From: Methylobacter sp.
GTDB taxonomy: Bacteria; Pseudomonadota; Gammaproteobacteria; Methylococcales; Methylomonadaceae
NCBI GenBank assembly: GCA_028716975.1
Contig: JAQUOU010000014.1
Span: 20,438-84,437 of the forward strand
DNA: 64,000 nt
Reading direction: 5' to 3'
Part shown: positions 46,633 to 55,541 of the stretch, one piece after another
Position numbering within the stretch: position 1 is the first letter of the stretch
How the letters are laid out: each line of letters starts with the position of its first letter
Program-made: the position numbers and the translations under genes
The notes under the pieces: model-generated
Databases searched by the model: none
What the model was told of the DNA's origin: nothing
What the model saw: the letters and a program-made list of their open reading frames with translations, nothing else

Positions 46633-47721
46633 CTATCTTAAGATCGGTAATCCTGACTTGACATCACTGTTTTGTGCCCGATGACGTAAAAAATGATCCA
46701 TAAGTACAATTGCCATCATAGCTTCAGCAATTGGAGTTGCCCTAATACCTACGCAAGGATCATGACGGCCTTCGGTAATAACCTCAATTGCATTACCTTG
46801 CTGATCGATGCTTTTTCCGGGCAAACGTAAACTGGAAGTAGGTTTTAATGCAATACTGGCGGTAATATCCTGGCCGCTGGAAATACCTCCCAAAATCCCG
46901 CCGGCATGATTGCTCAAAAAGCCCTCCGCCGTGATTTCATCACGGAATTGCGTACCTTTGGTATTTATGCAGGAAAATCCACCGCCAATTTCCACGCCTT
47001 TTACCGCATTAATACTCATTAAGGCATAGGCCAATTCGGCATCGAGCCGATCGAAGATAGGTTCGCCTAATCCTGGCGGGACATTGCTTGCCACGACTTC
47101 AATTCGCGCACCGATGGACTCTCCTTCCTTGCGTAAAGCATCCATGTAGGCTTCCATTTCAGCGACTTTATCCGCATCCGGACAGAAAAATGGATTGTCA
47201 TCAATAATACTCCAATCCAGTTTTTCAATTTTTATAGGACCCAGTTGCGACAGATAACCGCGAATCTCTATGCCGGCCTGTTCCTTCAGATATTTTTTGG
47301 CAATGCCTCCGGCGGCAACGCGCATGGCTGTTTCACGAGCCGAGGAACGCCCGCCACCGCGGTAATCCCTGAAACCATACTTATGCTGATAGGTATAATC
47401 TGCATGCCCAGGCCTGAATGTCTCAGCGATTTTGGAATAATCTTTTGACCGTTGATCAGTATTTTCAATTAAAAGACCAATGGGTGTTCCCGTCGTTTTG
47501 CCTTCAAACACGCCGGAGAGAATTTTTACCTCATCGGCTTCACGGCGCTGGGTTGTATGCCGTGATGTACCTGGTTTTCTGCGATCCAGATCAAGCTGTA
47601 AATCGGCTTCCGTCAACGCCATCCCCGGCGGACACCCATCAACGATACAGCCTATGGCAGGCCCATGACTTTCACCAAACGAGGTGACCGTAAATAATTT
47701 TCCTATGGTGTTTCCGGACAT
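46633..47721 (-). CDS. aroC: chorismate synthase
   Basis: Final step of the shikimate pathway (EPSP to chorismate), requiring reduced FMN. The 362-residue length matches E. coli (361). Signatures: [42 protein letters not shown] and [20 protein letters not shown], ending with [17 protein letters not shown]. It follows prmB by 3 bp, the usual gammaproteobacterial neighbour. Confidence 0.96.
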   Translation of the reverse strand: MSGNTIGKLFTVTSFGESHGPAIGCIVDGCPPGMALTEADLQLDLDRRKPGTSRHTTQRREADEVKILSGVFEGKTTGTPIGLLIENTDQRSKDYSKIAETFRPGHADYTYQHKYGFRDYRGGGRSSARETAMRVAAGGIAKKYLKEQAGIEIRGYLSQLGPIKIEKLDWSIIDDNPFFCPDADKVAEMEAYMDALRKEGESIGARIEVVASNVPPGLGEPIFDRLDAELAYALMSINAVKGVEIGGGFSCINTKGTQFRDEITAEGFLSNHAGGILGGISSGQDITASIALKPTSSLRLPGKSIDQQGNAIEVITEGRHDPCVGIRATPIAEAMMAIVLMDHFLRHRAQNSDVKSGLPILR

Positions 47722-47724
47722 AAT

Positions 47725-48669
47725 CTAATAGGTTAAAGCCGCTAAAAATAAGTCGTGATATTGATTGACCTGGTCAGCTGTCAGCAAAAATACGCCATCG
47801 CCGCCGCGCTCAAAATTCAGCCAGTAAAAAGGCACCTCAGGAAAGGCATCCTGCAATGTTTCCGCACTGCTGCCCACTTCCACAATTAAAATCCCCTGGT
47901 CTGTTAGATAATCATCAGCATCGGCCAGAATGCGTAAAACAATATCCAGCCCTGAATAGCCGCCTTTAAAACCCATCTCCGGCTCAGCTCGAAACTCTCT
48001 GGGCAATTGTTCCCATTCTGCCTGGGATACATAAGGCGGGTTACTGACGATAACATCATAATGAGCGCCCGGGAGCTCATTAAATAAATCCGACCGGTAT
48101 AGTTCCATCGAGTCGAAAAGTTGATGCTTTGCCACATTTATTTCTGCGACGGCAAGCGCATCGGCAGACAAGTCTACCGCATCAACCTGAGCATTAGGGA
48201 ATGCATAGGCACAAGCAATTGCTATGCAGGCACTGCCGGTACACAAATCCAAAATGAGGCCAACCTGATCTTCTTCCACCCACGGAGCAAAGCGCTGCTC
48301 GATGAGTTCAGCAATAGGGGATCTTGGAATCAGCACCCGTTCATCAACATAAAATGATAAGCCCGCAAAAATAGCTTCATGAGTTAAATAAGCGGCCGGT
48401 TTTCTTTCAGTGATGCGTCTGGCGATTATATCAATGATATTCTGGCGTTCTTTCAATGTTAAAACACTTTCCAGATAAGGTTCAGCCAGGTTATAAGGCT
48501 GATGAATGGTATATAAAACTAATGCCGCCGCTTCATCCAGGGCTGTAACCGTTCCGTGTCCAAAACTAATTCCAGCCTCCGTAAACCCGCTGGCAGCCCA
48601 GCGAATATAATCACGGATTGTCGATAGTATAGTTAAAACGTCAGAGGGCGATGTTTCATTGCTAGTCAT
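47725..48669 (-). CDS. prmB: ribosomal protein L3 glutamine N5-methyltransferase
   Basis: A SAM-dependent methyltransferase of 314 residues that modifies a glutamine of ribosomal protein L3. The catalytic NPPY is at 210-213 (VSNPPYVSQAEW), and the SAM motif is LDLCTGSACIAIACAYAFP. The N-terminal helical domain and AYLTHEAIFAGLSFYVDERVLIPRSP fit PrmB rather than PrmC. It heads the minus-strand operon that runs through aroC toward kdsB. Confidence 0.93.
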   Translation of the reverse strand: MTSNETSPSDVLTILSTIRDYIRWAASGFTEAGISFGHGTVTALDEAAALVLYTIHQPYNLAEPYLESVLTLKERQNIIDIIARRITERKPAAYLTHEAIFAGLSFYVDERVLIPRSPIAELIEQRFAPWVEEDQVGLILDLCTGSACIAIACAYAFPNAQVDAVDLSADALAVAEINVAKHQLFDSMELYRSDLFNELPGAHYDVIVSNPPYVSQAEWEQLPREFRAEPEMGFKGGYSGLDIVLRILADADDYLTDQGILIVEVGSSAETLQDAFPEVPFYWLNFERGGDGVFLLTADQVNQYHDLFLAALTY

Positions 48670-48888
48670 AGTAATAAAGAAATCGTCAGTATCAGCTCAA
48701 ACCTGAATTTTAAACTAAACTTTAAGAGCTTGTCCTATTTAAAACCATTTGTAGCAGAAGTTGATAACAACATAACCTAGCGATCATATAGAAAATTAGC
48801 CAAGCATCCGCATGGCAGTATAAATATGGGAATATGCAAAAAATGAAATTGAGAATATACGTCCACAATTGTCTTACAGTATATCGCC

Positions 48889-50454
48889 ATGGATATTAAG
48901 CCGCCGTTAAATGCTCAAAACCAGCTAGTTCTTAACCCGCTTGCAACAAATTATTCAAACCTAAAAATAGGTCAAAAGGTTGATGTCCAAGTAATAAGCG
49001 CCACCGTATCGCTAGAAAAAAACACTATCCTTTTAAAATTCGGAAATAGCACAATAACCGTACAAAGCACCCAGCCGAATAACCTTGAGCCCGGGCAAAA
49101 CCTGATAATTCAGGTTACAAAAATAGCCCCTGCCATTGAGTTTAAAATTCTCAATTCCATGCCAGGACTGCAATTCCAGCAATCCACGTCCCCGGAAAAG
49201 CAACCTCAATCAACCAGCTTGCGCTTGCTATTGAATTCTCCTGCAGTAAGCGAAAACCAGGAGGCTTTTAAAAGTTTTGAATCGTCACTTTCTTTAAAAC
49301 AGCAATTCGTAGTAAAAATTGTCGGATTTGACGACAACAAAATACAACTCCAGGTTTTTACTGATAGCTCTGACCAGACGAGTCAAACAAAATCGGTAGA
49401 ATCAAATAATAGGCAAGCTATCATCATGAATATTGAGCGTTCTCAACTGCAGTTACCTAAAACAGCGGCGGCATACGCATCAAATTCACCTGTCTCCCTG
49501 CCCGATTTATCAAAAAATCCACCTGAAATTAAAGTCGGTCAATATTTAACCCTGGAAACTATTAAAACGGGAGCGACGCCTGAATTCAGGATTATTCCGT
49601 CTGACGGCAATATTACTCAAGAAAAATTAACCGAACTGGTAAAGTTGTTCCTGCCCCGGCATGAATCCTCGCCTGTCCTTTTAAATCAAATCATAAAAGA
49701 TTTGCCGCAACTGATAAAAAATGAAAACGTTGCCCAAGCCTTAAAGCGTATTGCTGTAGACATCGTGCAGAATTTGCCGGCCAAAGATCAATTGGCTAAT
49801 AGCCAAGGCGTTAAACAGTCTATTAGCGATTCAGGAATTTTTCTTGAAGCCAAGCTACCGCCACTGGCTGAAAACTCCGGCTTAAATATTGAAAAGGATT
49901 TTAAAGCCAATTTACTTAAATTTATTCAGGCTATAAAACAGGAATTTACAACACAAAATGATCAGAAAACCCCGGAAGCCGATCTCAACCTGCTTAAAGA
50001 CCTGCAACAGAAAACGGAAAATACCATGGCCAGGATTGTACTGGATCAATTGATATCTTTACCGAAAGAGGATAATCTTAAACAGATTTGGAGCCTTGAA
50101 CTGCCTTTTATGGATAGAGAAACAGCAGAAGCGGCAAGTATTGAAATAGAATGGGAAAAGGAAAAAGATCAGCCGGCCGGCAGCGTTAACTGGTCAGTTA
50201 ATATCACTATTGCCCCGCCTGGATTGGGCATTATTAATTGCATCGTTGCGTATCGAAATAGCCTTATCAATACCTATTTCAGGAGCCAAAGCACCCAAAC
50301 GGCGGAGCTAATTAAAGACAACCTTGATCATTTAAAGGAACAGTTTGAGGATTCAGGATTAAAAGCAGGGAATATGAATGCTCAAGACGGACTCTCCCCC
50401 CTAAAACCCATGCCCAAAATAGGAGAGAAAAAACTTTTTGATGAAAAAGTATAG
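48889..50454 (+). CDS. FliK-like protein (flagellar hook-length control C-terminal domain)
   Basis: A 521-residue protein. The first ~370 residues are low in complexity, rich in Gln/Asn/Ser/Lys, with an OB-like start (LKIGQKVDVQVISATVSLEK). The last ~110 residues resemble the Flg_hook domain: SVNITIAPPGLGIINCIV, then TAELIKDNLDHLKEQFEDSG and LKAGNMNAQ, matching the FliK pattern (PPELGxVEV...LRxxLxxxGL). True FliK measures hook length during flagellar export. No other flagellar gene is in the window, so this may be a FliK homologue with another role. The start has a weak ribosome site. Confidence 0.7.
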   Translation: MDIKPPLNAQNQLVLNPLATNYSNLKIGQKVDVQVISATVSLEKNTILLKFGNSTITVQSTQPNNLEPGQNLIIQVTKIAPAIEFKILNSMPGLQFQQSTSPEKQPQSTSLRLLLNSPAVSENQEAFKSFESSLSLKQQFVVKIVGFDDNKIQLQVFTDSSDQTSQTKSVESNNRQAIIMNIERSQLQLPKTAAAYASNSPVSLPDLSKNPPEIKVGQYLTLETIKTGATPEFRIIPSDGNITQEKLTELVKLFLPRHESSPVLLNQIIKDLPQLIKNENVAQALKRIAVDIVQNLPAKDQLANSQGVKQSISDSGIFLEAKLPPLAENSGLNIEKDFKANLLKFIQAIKQEFTTQNDQKTPEADLNLLKDLQQKTENTMARIVLDQLISLPKEDNLKQIWSLELPFMDRETAEAASIEIEWEKEKDQPAGSVNWSVNITIAPPGLGIINCIVAYRNSLINTYFRSQSTQTAELIKDNLDHLKEQFEDSGLKAGNMNAQDGLSPLKPMPKIGEKKLFDEKV

Positions 50455-50531
50455 GTTTTCTCTTATTGCTTGTGCTGCCAAGACATAGCAAATAGCTATG
50501 TTCCCAGATTATACCGTTTCCTTAGGACAGA

Positions 50532-51170
50532 TTAAAAACTTGCAGCTTTTGCCCGCGCTTCCTTGGCCCCTGTAAAATCCTTCTGCATTTCCCGTGTTTT
50601 GGCAATCAATAACCAACTGTGCTTTTTCAGTGTTATATCGCTGGATGCTAACAACGCTGATTTTTTTGCCAGATCTTCCGCCAAACCGGGTTTTGACTGT
50701 TTTAACCTCAATACCGCCAATTTATAAAATAAAGTTGCATTTCTAGGTTCGATTCTAATCGCACGTTCAATTGATGAAACTGCCGACTCAAGATTTCCCG
50801 CCTCCGTGTTTTGATTAGCTGCGGAAACTAAAGCCCCTACAGCCGGAGATAAGGAGGCTGAAGATTCTAACGGTGCAAAAGGCGTTGGTATGGAAGTCTC
50901 TGATTCCTGTTCCTGTTCCAATTCAGGAGCTGAAGGTTCAGGCTTTAACTCGATTGGTGCTGGCATTGGACCGGATTCTTTAAGCGGTTCGGTTTGGATA
51001 GTCTCAGGAAGATTTTTATTAACTTCCGGGGACTGTGTTTGAGCCGGACGAGGCAGGGTTGCAGGTTGCCCTCCGATAACCGGTGCAGGAGGTTGAGGAC
51101 CGTACAATCCTGCGCAACCGGCGATGAAAGAAGGCAGGGTACAAATTAAAGCAAGTTGCTTCAGCGACAT
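50532..51170 (-). CDS. TPR-containing lipoprotein
   Basis: A 212-residue predicted lipoprotein with lipobox FIAGC (C19). A proline/glutamate-rich linker (about 25-105) leads to a C-terminal region of tetratricopeptide-like helices (GNLESAVSSIERAIRIEPRN, then FYKLAVLRLKQSKPGLAEDL). Likely an envelope scaffolding protein. It lies 6 bp after the next gene upstream, on the same strand, and converges with the FliK-like gene. Confidence 0.75.
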   Translation of the reverse strand: MSLKQLALICTLPSFIAGCAGLYGPQPPAPVIGGQPATLPRPAQTQSPEVNKNLPETIQTEPLKESGPMPAPIELKPEPSAPELEQEQESETSIPTPFAPLESSASLSPAVGALVSAANQNTEAGNLESAVSSIERAIRIEPRNATLFYKLAVLRLKQSKPGLAEDLAKKSALLASSDITLKKHSWLLIAKTREMQKDFTGAKEARAKAASF

Positions 51171-51176
51171 AAAGTA

Positions 51177-51728
51177 TTAGAACAGCTCTATATTATTATC
51201 TGTTGAATCCGGCTGCGAAGTATTTTTTACTGCAAGCGCTTCCTCTACAGACTTGCCTTGAAAAATGGCGTCGAACATTAATTTTTCCGATTCCATCGTA
51301 TACCGGGAACGGATTTGATTCTGGAATTTCAGCCATGCTTCCGGATTATAAAGCTGTTCCGGACTTTCCAGCAGTGCGGATAGGCCGGTAAGGTTGCTGG
51401 TTACATGCTGTAAGCATTGCACCATCCGGTCATAAAATTGAAAAGCCATTATAGCTGACTGGATTTTACCACTCGTTTCGGAACAACAAATCAACGCTTC
51501 ATCCCTTATTTCGCACGAATCAAGGGCAAGCAAATGATTATTAACAGACTGCATATGTTCGACTATAGCGGTAAACGATTGAGTTAAGGTATTTATAGAC
51601 ACGTCGCTCTCGCTTAGCAAGTCTTCCACCTGAATAGCTGAGAGAGACAGTAATTTATTAGTTTCCCTTACCTGGCTCCAATCAAGATCAGGCTTTTTTG
51701 AGTTTGAAGGAGTCATGTTTTGTACCAT
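51177..51728 (-). CDS. uncharacterised helical protein
   Basis: I do not recognise this 183-residue protein. It is almost entirely helical by composition and has a long amphipathic centre (about 40-120) with IMAFQFYDRMVQCLQHVTSN, a pattern reminiscent of chemotaxis-associated coiled-coil proteins. No membrane helix or signal peptide is seen. It forms a two-gene unit with the TPR lipoprotein. A start two codons later (second Met) is possible. Confidence 0.6.
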   Translation of the reverse strand: MVQNMTPSNSKKPDLDWSQVRETNKLLSLSAIQVEDLLSESDVSINTLTQSFTAIVEHMQSVNNHLLALDSCEIRDEALICCSETSGKIQSAIMAFQFYDRMVQCLQHVTSNLTGLSALLESPEQLYNPEAWLKFQNQIRSRYTMESEKLMFDAIFQGKSVEEALAVKNTSQPDSTDNNIELF

Positions 51729-51887
51729 AATTATTTTATAAAAAGCTGAAAATAGTTAAACACTTGCAGCCTAGTTTAGATTATTGAACCGATTGTACAG
51801 AAAAAATTATTTACCAGCAATTGACTGGCCGGAGCATATTGTGTATTCCTGTCGTTCCCATTTTCATCAAGACTTTTCGCTTTAGCA

Positions 51888-53651
51888 TTATTGGCTTTTG
51901 CTTAATTCCTCATGAAATATCTTCAATGATCTGGTTCTGTTAATAGTAGCAGCTAATTCATATTTGCGCGGCATGGAAAGTGTTCCAGGATAATCAGGCT
52001 CTAAAACCGGTAAGCCGTGTTTTGCTATTTCATCATACAGCCAATCAATCCAGAAACGGATAGTCTCCGGCTTATCAGACTCAGCCATTTTATTCCGTAA
52101 GGTAAACAGGCAATAGCCTATGGCTAAAACCTGGGGCGCTTCTGCAATTTGTGATACAGACTCAAGGTTGATAATATCCATGCCATATTCCAGTTGTTTG
52201 GGCGCATTGCGTAAATTTTTAATTCGTTTATCCAGAACCTTTTTTAACCGCTGATTCTCGTAACCCGGATTAAAATTATCGGCCGCCAGCCGGCGTACCG
52301 TTGAAAAATCGGCATGAAAAGAAGGCTCAGCCGGTATTCTCCCCAGTTTCTTACGCACTTTAGCGGTAATATCGTGGCAACGGTAATTCTCCATCAGCAA
52401 ACACATATCGGCTTTCTGCAAAAAATAACCGATGCCGCCGACAACGAAAATCATCGAGATGCGGCGTTGCTCCCATAAAAACCGCAGCCATGAATAAAGC
52501 GGTTTGATCGGCTCCAACGATGAATCCAGGACTTTCCTGATTAATTCATCGCGCACCAGAAAATTGGTTGCACTGGTATCTTCATCAAACAGCAGCAACC
52601 CGGAACCGCTTTCGACAGCCTCGACGATGCCGGCGGCCTGGGATGTACTGCCGCTGGCATTATCGGTTGAGAAGTGATTAGTTTTAATGTCATTCGGCAA
52701 ATCGCTGATAAAAGGCCTGATATCAACGTCCCGGATGCTGCGTCCTTCTTCAGCCCGGATAAAAAAAGCATCTTCGCGAGTCACCACAAATTCCCGGCCG
52801 TCTCCTGGAATATGTGCATAGACTCCAGCCAAAATAGCCTGCATTAATGTCGATTTACCATGAAAACCGCCACCGGTAATGCAGGTAATGCCTTCTTTAA
52901 TGCCCATGCCGGTTATGCTGCCGCCTTCCGTCAAAGGAATTTCTACCTGTAAAGAAACGGGGGATTGGAAAGTTTTAACAGATTCATGAGTAGACGGCCT
53001 ATCATCGATACCGCTATGGCGGGGGAGTCTTGAACCATTGGCAATAAAAGCTACCAGCCCGTGCTGCTGTAAAAAAAAGCTAATATCCGCCCGTTTATTT
53101 TGCACATCAACAAACCGACTGAGCAGAGTTTTAGTGCAGACCTCGTAGCGATGATAAAAAAAGGTAAAACCAACAATGGCAACCAATTCCTGGCTAAACA
53201 TTATCCAAGCCTGCCCGGCATCAAATACACCACCGCCCTGCCCTTTCGCCGGCAAGCTTATTATGAATCGTAAATAAAAGAATTTTTCATCGATTAAAAC
53301 GCTATCCCTTTGCAGCATCTTCTGGCTTAACGTAATAGTATTGAAAGAACCGCTGCCATCCTTTCCGCGATTTTGCCGGGCGAATGTTTCAATTCCCTGA
53401 CGGAAACGCCGAATTAAAAAATCCGCTACGGCTAGTTTGCACTCTGTCGATTGTAAAAACTTTTCAGGGATTCCGCTTTCCGGTATCGATATTTTTACCG
53501 AGGCAATTGAAGCAGGGTTAGCGCCGGGACTACCCTGAATTTTGATAAACCGGAACTCAAATCCCGGAAAACGATAGGTTCCCTGCAGCGTCTGTATTTC
53601 ATGGAAAGGATGGTCATCAATAGAATTTATTAATTGATCTAACTTGTTCAC
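51888..53651 (-). CDS. predicted ABC-class ATPase (ABC_ATPase family)
   Basis: A 587-residue soluble protein. Its P-loop GGGFHGKSTLMQAILAGVY is near residue 265, and the Walker B region SGSGLLLFDEDTSATNFLVRD is near 345-365. The order and the DEDTSATNFL motif identify the family of predicted ABC-class ATPases without membrane domain (PF09818-like). No function is firmly established for the family. It is monocistronic by spacing (90 bp to the next minus gene upstream). Confidence 0.85.
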   Translation of the reverse strand: MNKLDQLINSIDDHPFHEIQTLQGTYRFPGFEFRFIKIQGSPGANPASIASVKISIPESGIPEKFLQSTECKLAVADFLIRRFRQGIETFARQNRGKDGSGSFNTITLSQKMLQRDSVLIDEKFFYLRFIISLPAKGQGGGVFDAGQAWIMFSQELVAIVGFTFFYHRYEVCTKTLLSRFVDVQNKRADISFFLQQHGLVAFIANGSRLPRHSGIDDRPSTHESVKTFQSPVSLQVEIPLTEGGSITGMGIKEGITCITGGGFHGKSTLMQAILAGVYAHIPGDGREFVVTREDAFFIRAEEGRSIRDVDIRPFISDLPNDIKTNHFSTDNASGSTSQAAGIVEAVESGSGLLLFDEDTSATNFLVRDELIRKVLDSSLEPIKPLYSWLRFLWEQRRISMIFVVGGIGYFLQKADMCLLMENYRCHDITAKVRKKLGRIPAEPSFHADFSTVRRLAADNFNPGYENQRLKKVLDKRIKNLRNAPKQLEYGMDIINLESVSQIAEAPQVLAIGYCLFTLRNKMAESDKPETIRFWIDWLYDEIAKHGLPVLEPDYPGTLSMPRKYELAATINRTRSLKIFHEELSKSQ

Positions 53652-53740
53652 CTTTTCTCAATACCGCTTCAAACCGGGAAAATAAAGCGCCTATGTTTGG
53701 AATATTTGCGGAAAGGACTTAGCAATTAAACCACGCGAAG

Positions 53741-54727
53741 CTATAAATACTTCAGCCTGGCCGCTGTTTCTTCCTGATCCTCACTAGCGCCACTTTTGCC
53801 GGGATCCCAGAAATCGTAAAAATTAAACCATTGCAATGGCTCTTTTAAACAATAGTGCTGCAATTTTTCAGCGTATTGTTGAATCGTTTGCTTAATGGCT
53901 TGTTCGCGAATTTTTCGGGAGAATTTTAGACCGTTGCTGAAGTGCTCGAAATAAATCACATGCTTGCCCTGTTGTTTTAAACAAAACAGCAAATACACGG
54001 GACATTTCATTAATGAGGCCAGTATAAACGGACCTTGGGGGAATAAGGCATTGTCTCTCATAAAATCCGCTTTTGATACTCTTTGATGATTATTGACGGG
54101 TATTCTGTCTGCCGTAATAATCACTAATTCACCCTTAGCGATTTTATCGCTTAACAATATTGAAGTGGCGGCGGTAATCTCGGTAACCTGTATCAGATTA
54201 AGCCGGCTGTCATCACTATACCGGTTTACCAGCCGGTTAAACTTTTCTGCATGCCTGGTATGCACCAAAACATTAATGCGCATTTTCTTATCGAGATGAG
54301 CAATTACCCGGCATACTTCAAGGTTGCCCAAATGCGAGCCTAATAAAACAATGCCCCGCCCTTTATTTGTATCCGCCAATAACTGATCGCGTCCGTGGTA
54401 TTCCACATCCGCAAGTGAAAGCGCCCCTGACCAGGCGGCCAATTTATCAATAATGGCATTGGCAAAGCTGATAAAATGCCGGTAACTCCAATAAGCGCTG
54501 CCGCTCAGTTTTAAGGCAGGCGCAAAATCCGCTACTTTGCCGAGATAAGCCCGGCTGGCTTTTCTGGCCTGCCGATTAACAATCCAATAGTAACTCACGA
54601 CAGGATATAAAAACAGTTGCAGGACAGTACGCCCAAAAATCAGATAAATACGCAGCAGGAACCGCATTCCCCAGATAACGCTCCATTCCTCCATTTGCGC
54701 CCAATGGGTTGATTTATTCATCGCCAA
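53741..54727 (-). CDS. LpxL/HtrB-like acyltransferase
   Basis: A 328-residue inner-membrane-associated protein with a hydrophobic N-terminus. The acyltransferase motif appears as LLGSHLGNLEVCR (His and Glu as in HxxxxE of the LpxL/HtrB family), with LVIITADRIPVN further on. The family moves acyl chains onto lipid A or related glycolipids. It overlaps the glycosyltransferase gene by 10 bp, so the two are coupled and may build one glycolipid. Pairs like this also occur in aryl-polyene clusters, but no ketosynthase is seen here. Confidence 0.82.
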   Translation of the reverse strand: MAMNKSTHWAQMEEWSVIWGMRFLLRIYLIFGRTVLQLFLYPVVSYYWIVNRQARKASRAYLGKVADFAPALKLSGSAYWSYRHFISFANAIIDKLAAWSGALSLADVEYHGRDQLLADTNKGRGIVLLGSHLGNLEVCRVIAHLDKKMRINVLVHTRHAEKFNRLVNRYSDDSRLNLIQVTEITAATSILLSDKIAKGELVIITADRIPVNNHQRVSKADFMRDNALFPQGPFILASLMKCPVYLLFCLKQQGKHVIYFEHFSNGLKFSRKIREQAIKQTIQQYAEKLQHYCLKEPLQWFNFYDFWDPGKSGASEDQEETAARLKYL

Positions 54728-55452
54728 TGCCTGAGCAGCAACTGCGGAAATCGGCTCAACATGCCGAAAAAAAGCCTGGCATGCGTTTTTGAAATCATGA
54801 CATTATCCTGCCATAACTGAAAATGGGATATGCCGTCATAAGGATATTGCACAAAAGTAGGAATATTGATGATTTTAATGCCCTGCCAGAATAAGCGCAC
54901 GACAACATCAATATCAAAATCCATGCGTTTGCCGATGCTAGTAGAATTAATTAATTGCTCTACAGCAGCTAAAGGATAAAGTCTAAAACCGCACATCCCA
55001 TCGGCAATTGCAACAGACAAGGTGTTTATCCGAATCCATAAATTGGTAAACCGACGCCCGTAAAGACGGCTTTTAGGAACTATTTCATCGAAAAACGGCT
55101 TGCCCAGAATCAATGCGTCAGGGTTTAGCCGGCTTGCTTCAATAAACTTTGGGATATCATTAAAGTCGTGCTGTCCATCCGCATCAATTTGTATGGCATG
55201 GGTAAATCCCCTTTGTATTGCCGAATTAAAACCGTCCATGACAGCCGCGCCTTTGCCGCCATTTCCGCGCCGGTTTACCAAGGTAATCCAATCCGGTTCA
55301 TTTTCGGCACAATTTTCCAGTACTTTGGAACAGACGGCTGAACTGCCGTCATTTATTAAAAAACAAGGAATTCGATAATTTTTTAATGTTGAAATAACCT
55401 GGGGAATAGCCTGTTCATGATTATAAACAGGCACAATAATGCATATTTTCAT
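54718..55452 (-). CDS. family 2 glycosyltransferase
   Basis: A 244-residue GT-A fold enzyme. IIVPVYNHEQAIPQVI starts the nucleotide-sugar domain, and the metal-binding IDADGQHDFNDIPKF holds the DxD-type acidic residues. The layout resembles dolichol-phosphate-mannose-synthase-like GT2 enzymes without the membrane tail. Acceptor unknown; its partner is probably the overlapping acyltransferase. Confidence 0.87.
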   Translation of the reverse strand: MKICIIVPVYNHEQAIPQVISTLKNYRIPCFLINDGSSAVCSKVLENCAENEPDWITLVNRRGNGGKGAAVMDGFNSAIQRGFTHAIQIDADGQHDFNDIPKFIEASRLNPDALILGKPFFDEIVPKSRLYGRRFTNLWIRINTLSVAIADGMCGFRLYPLAAVEQLINSTSIGKRMDFDIDVVVRLFWQGIKIINIPTFVQYPYDGISHFQLWQDNVMISKTHARLFFGMLSRFPQLLLRHWR

Positions 55453-55541
55453 GCTTTATTCCCATTATTAAATGTAGACTGCTCATGCATGCTAATTAAA
55501 AACCGGGGATTATTTAGAGTAGCTTTTCATAGCCTAACGAG

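Noticed and set aside
53741..55452. Aryl-polyene gene cluster
   Set aside because: The glycosyltransferase/acyltransferase pair fits, but no ketosynthase, acyl carrier protein or dehydratase is nearby.
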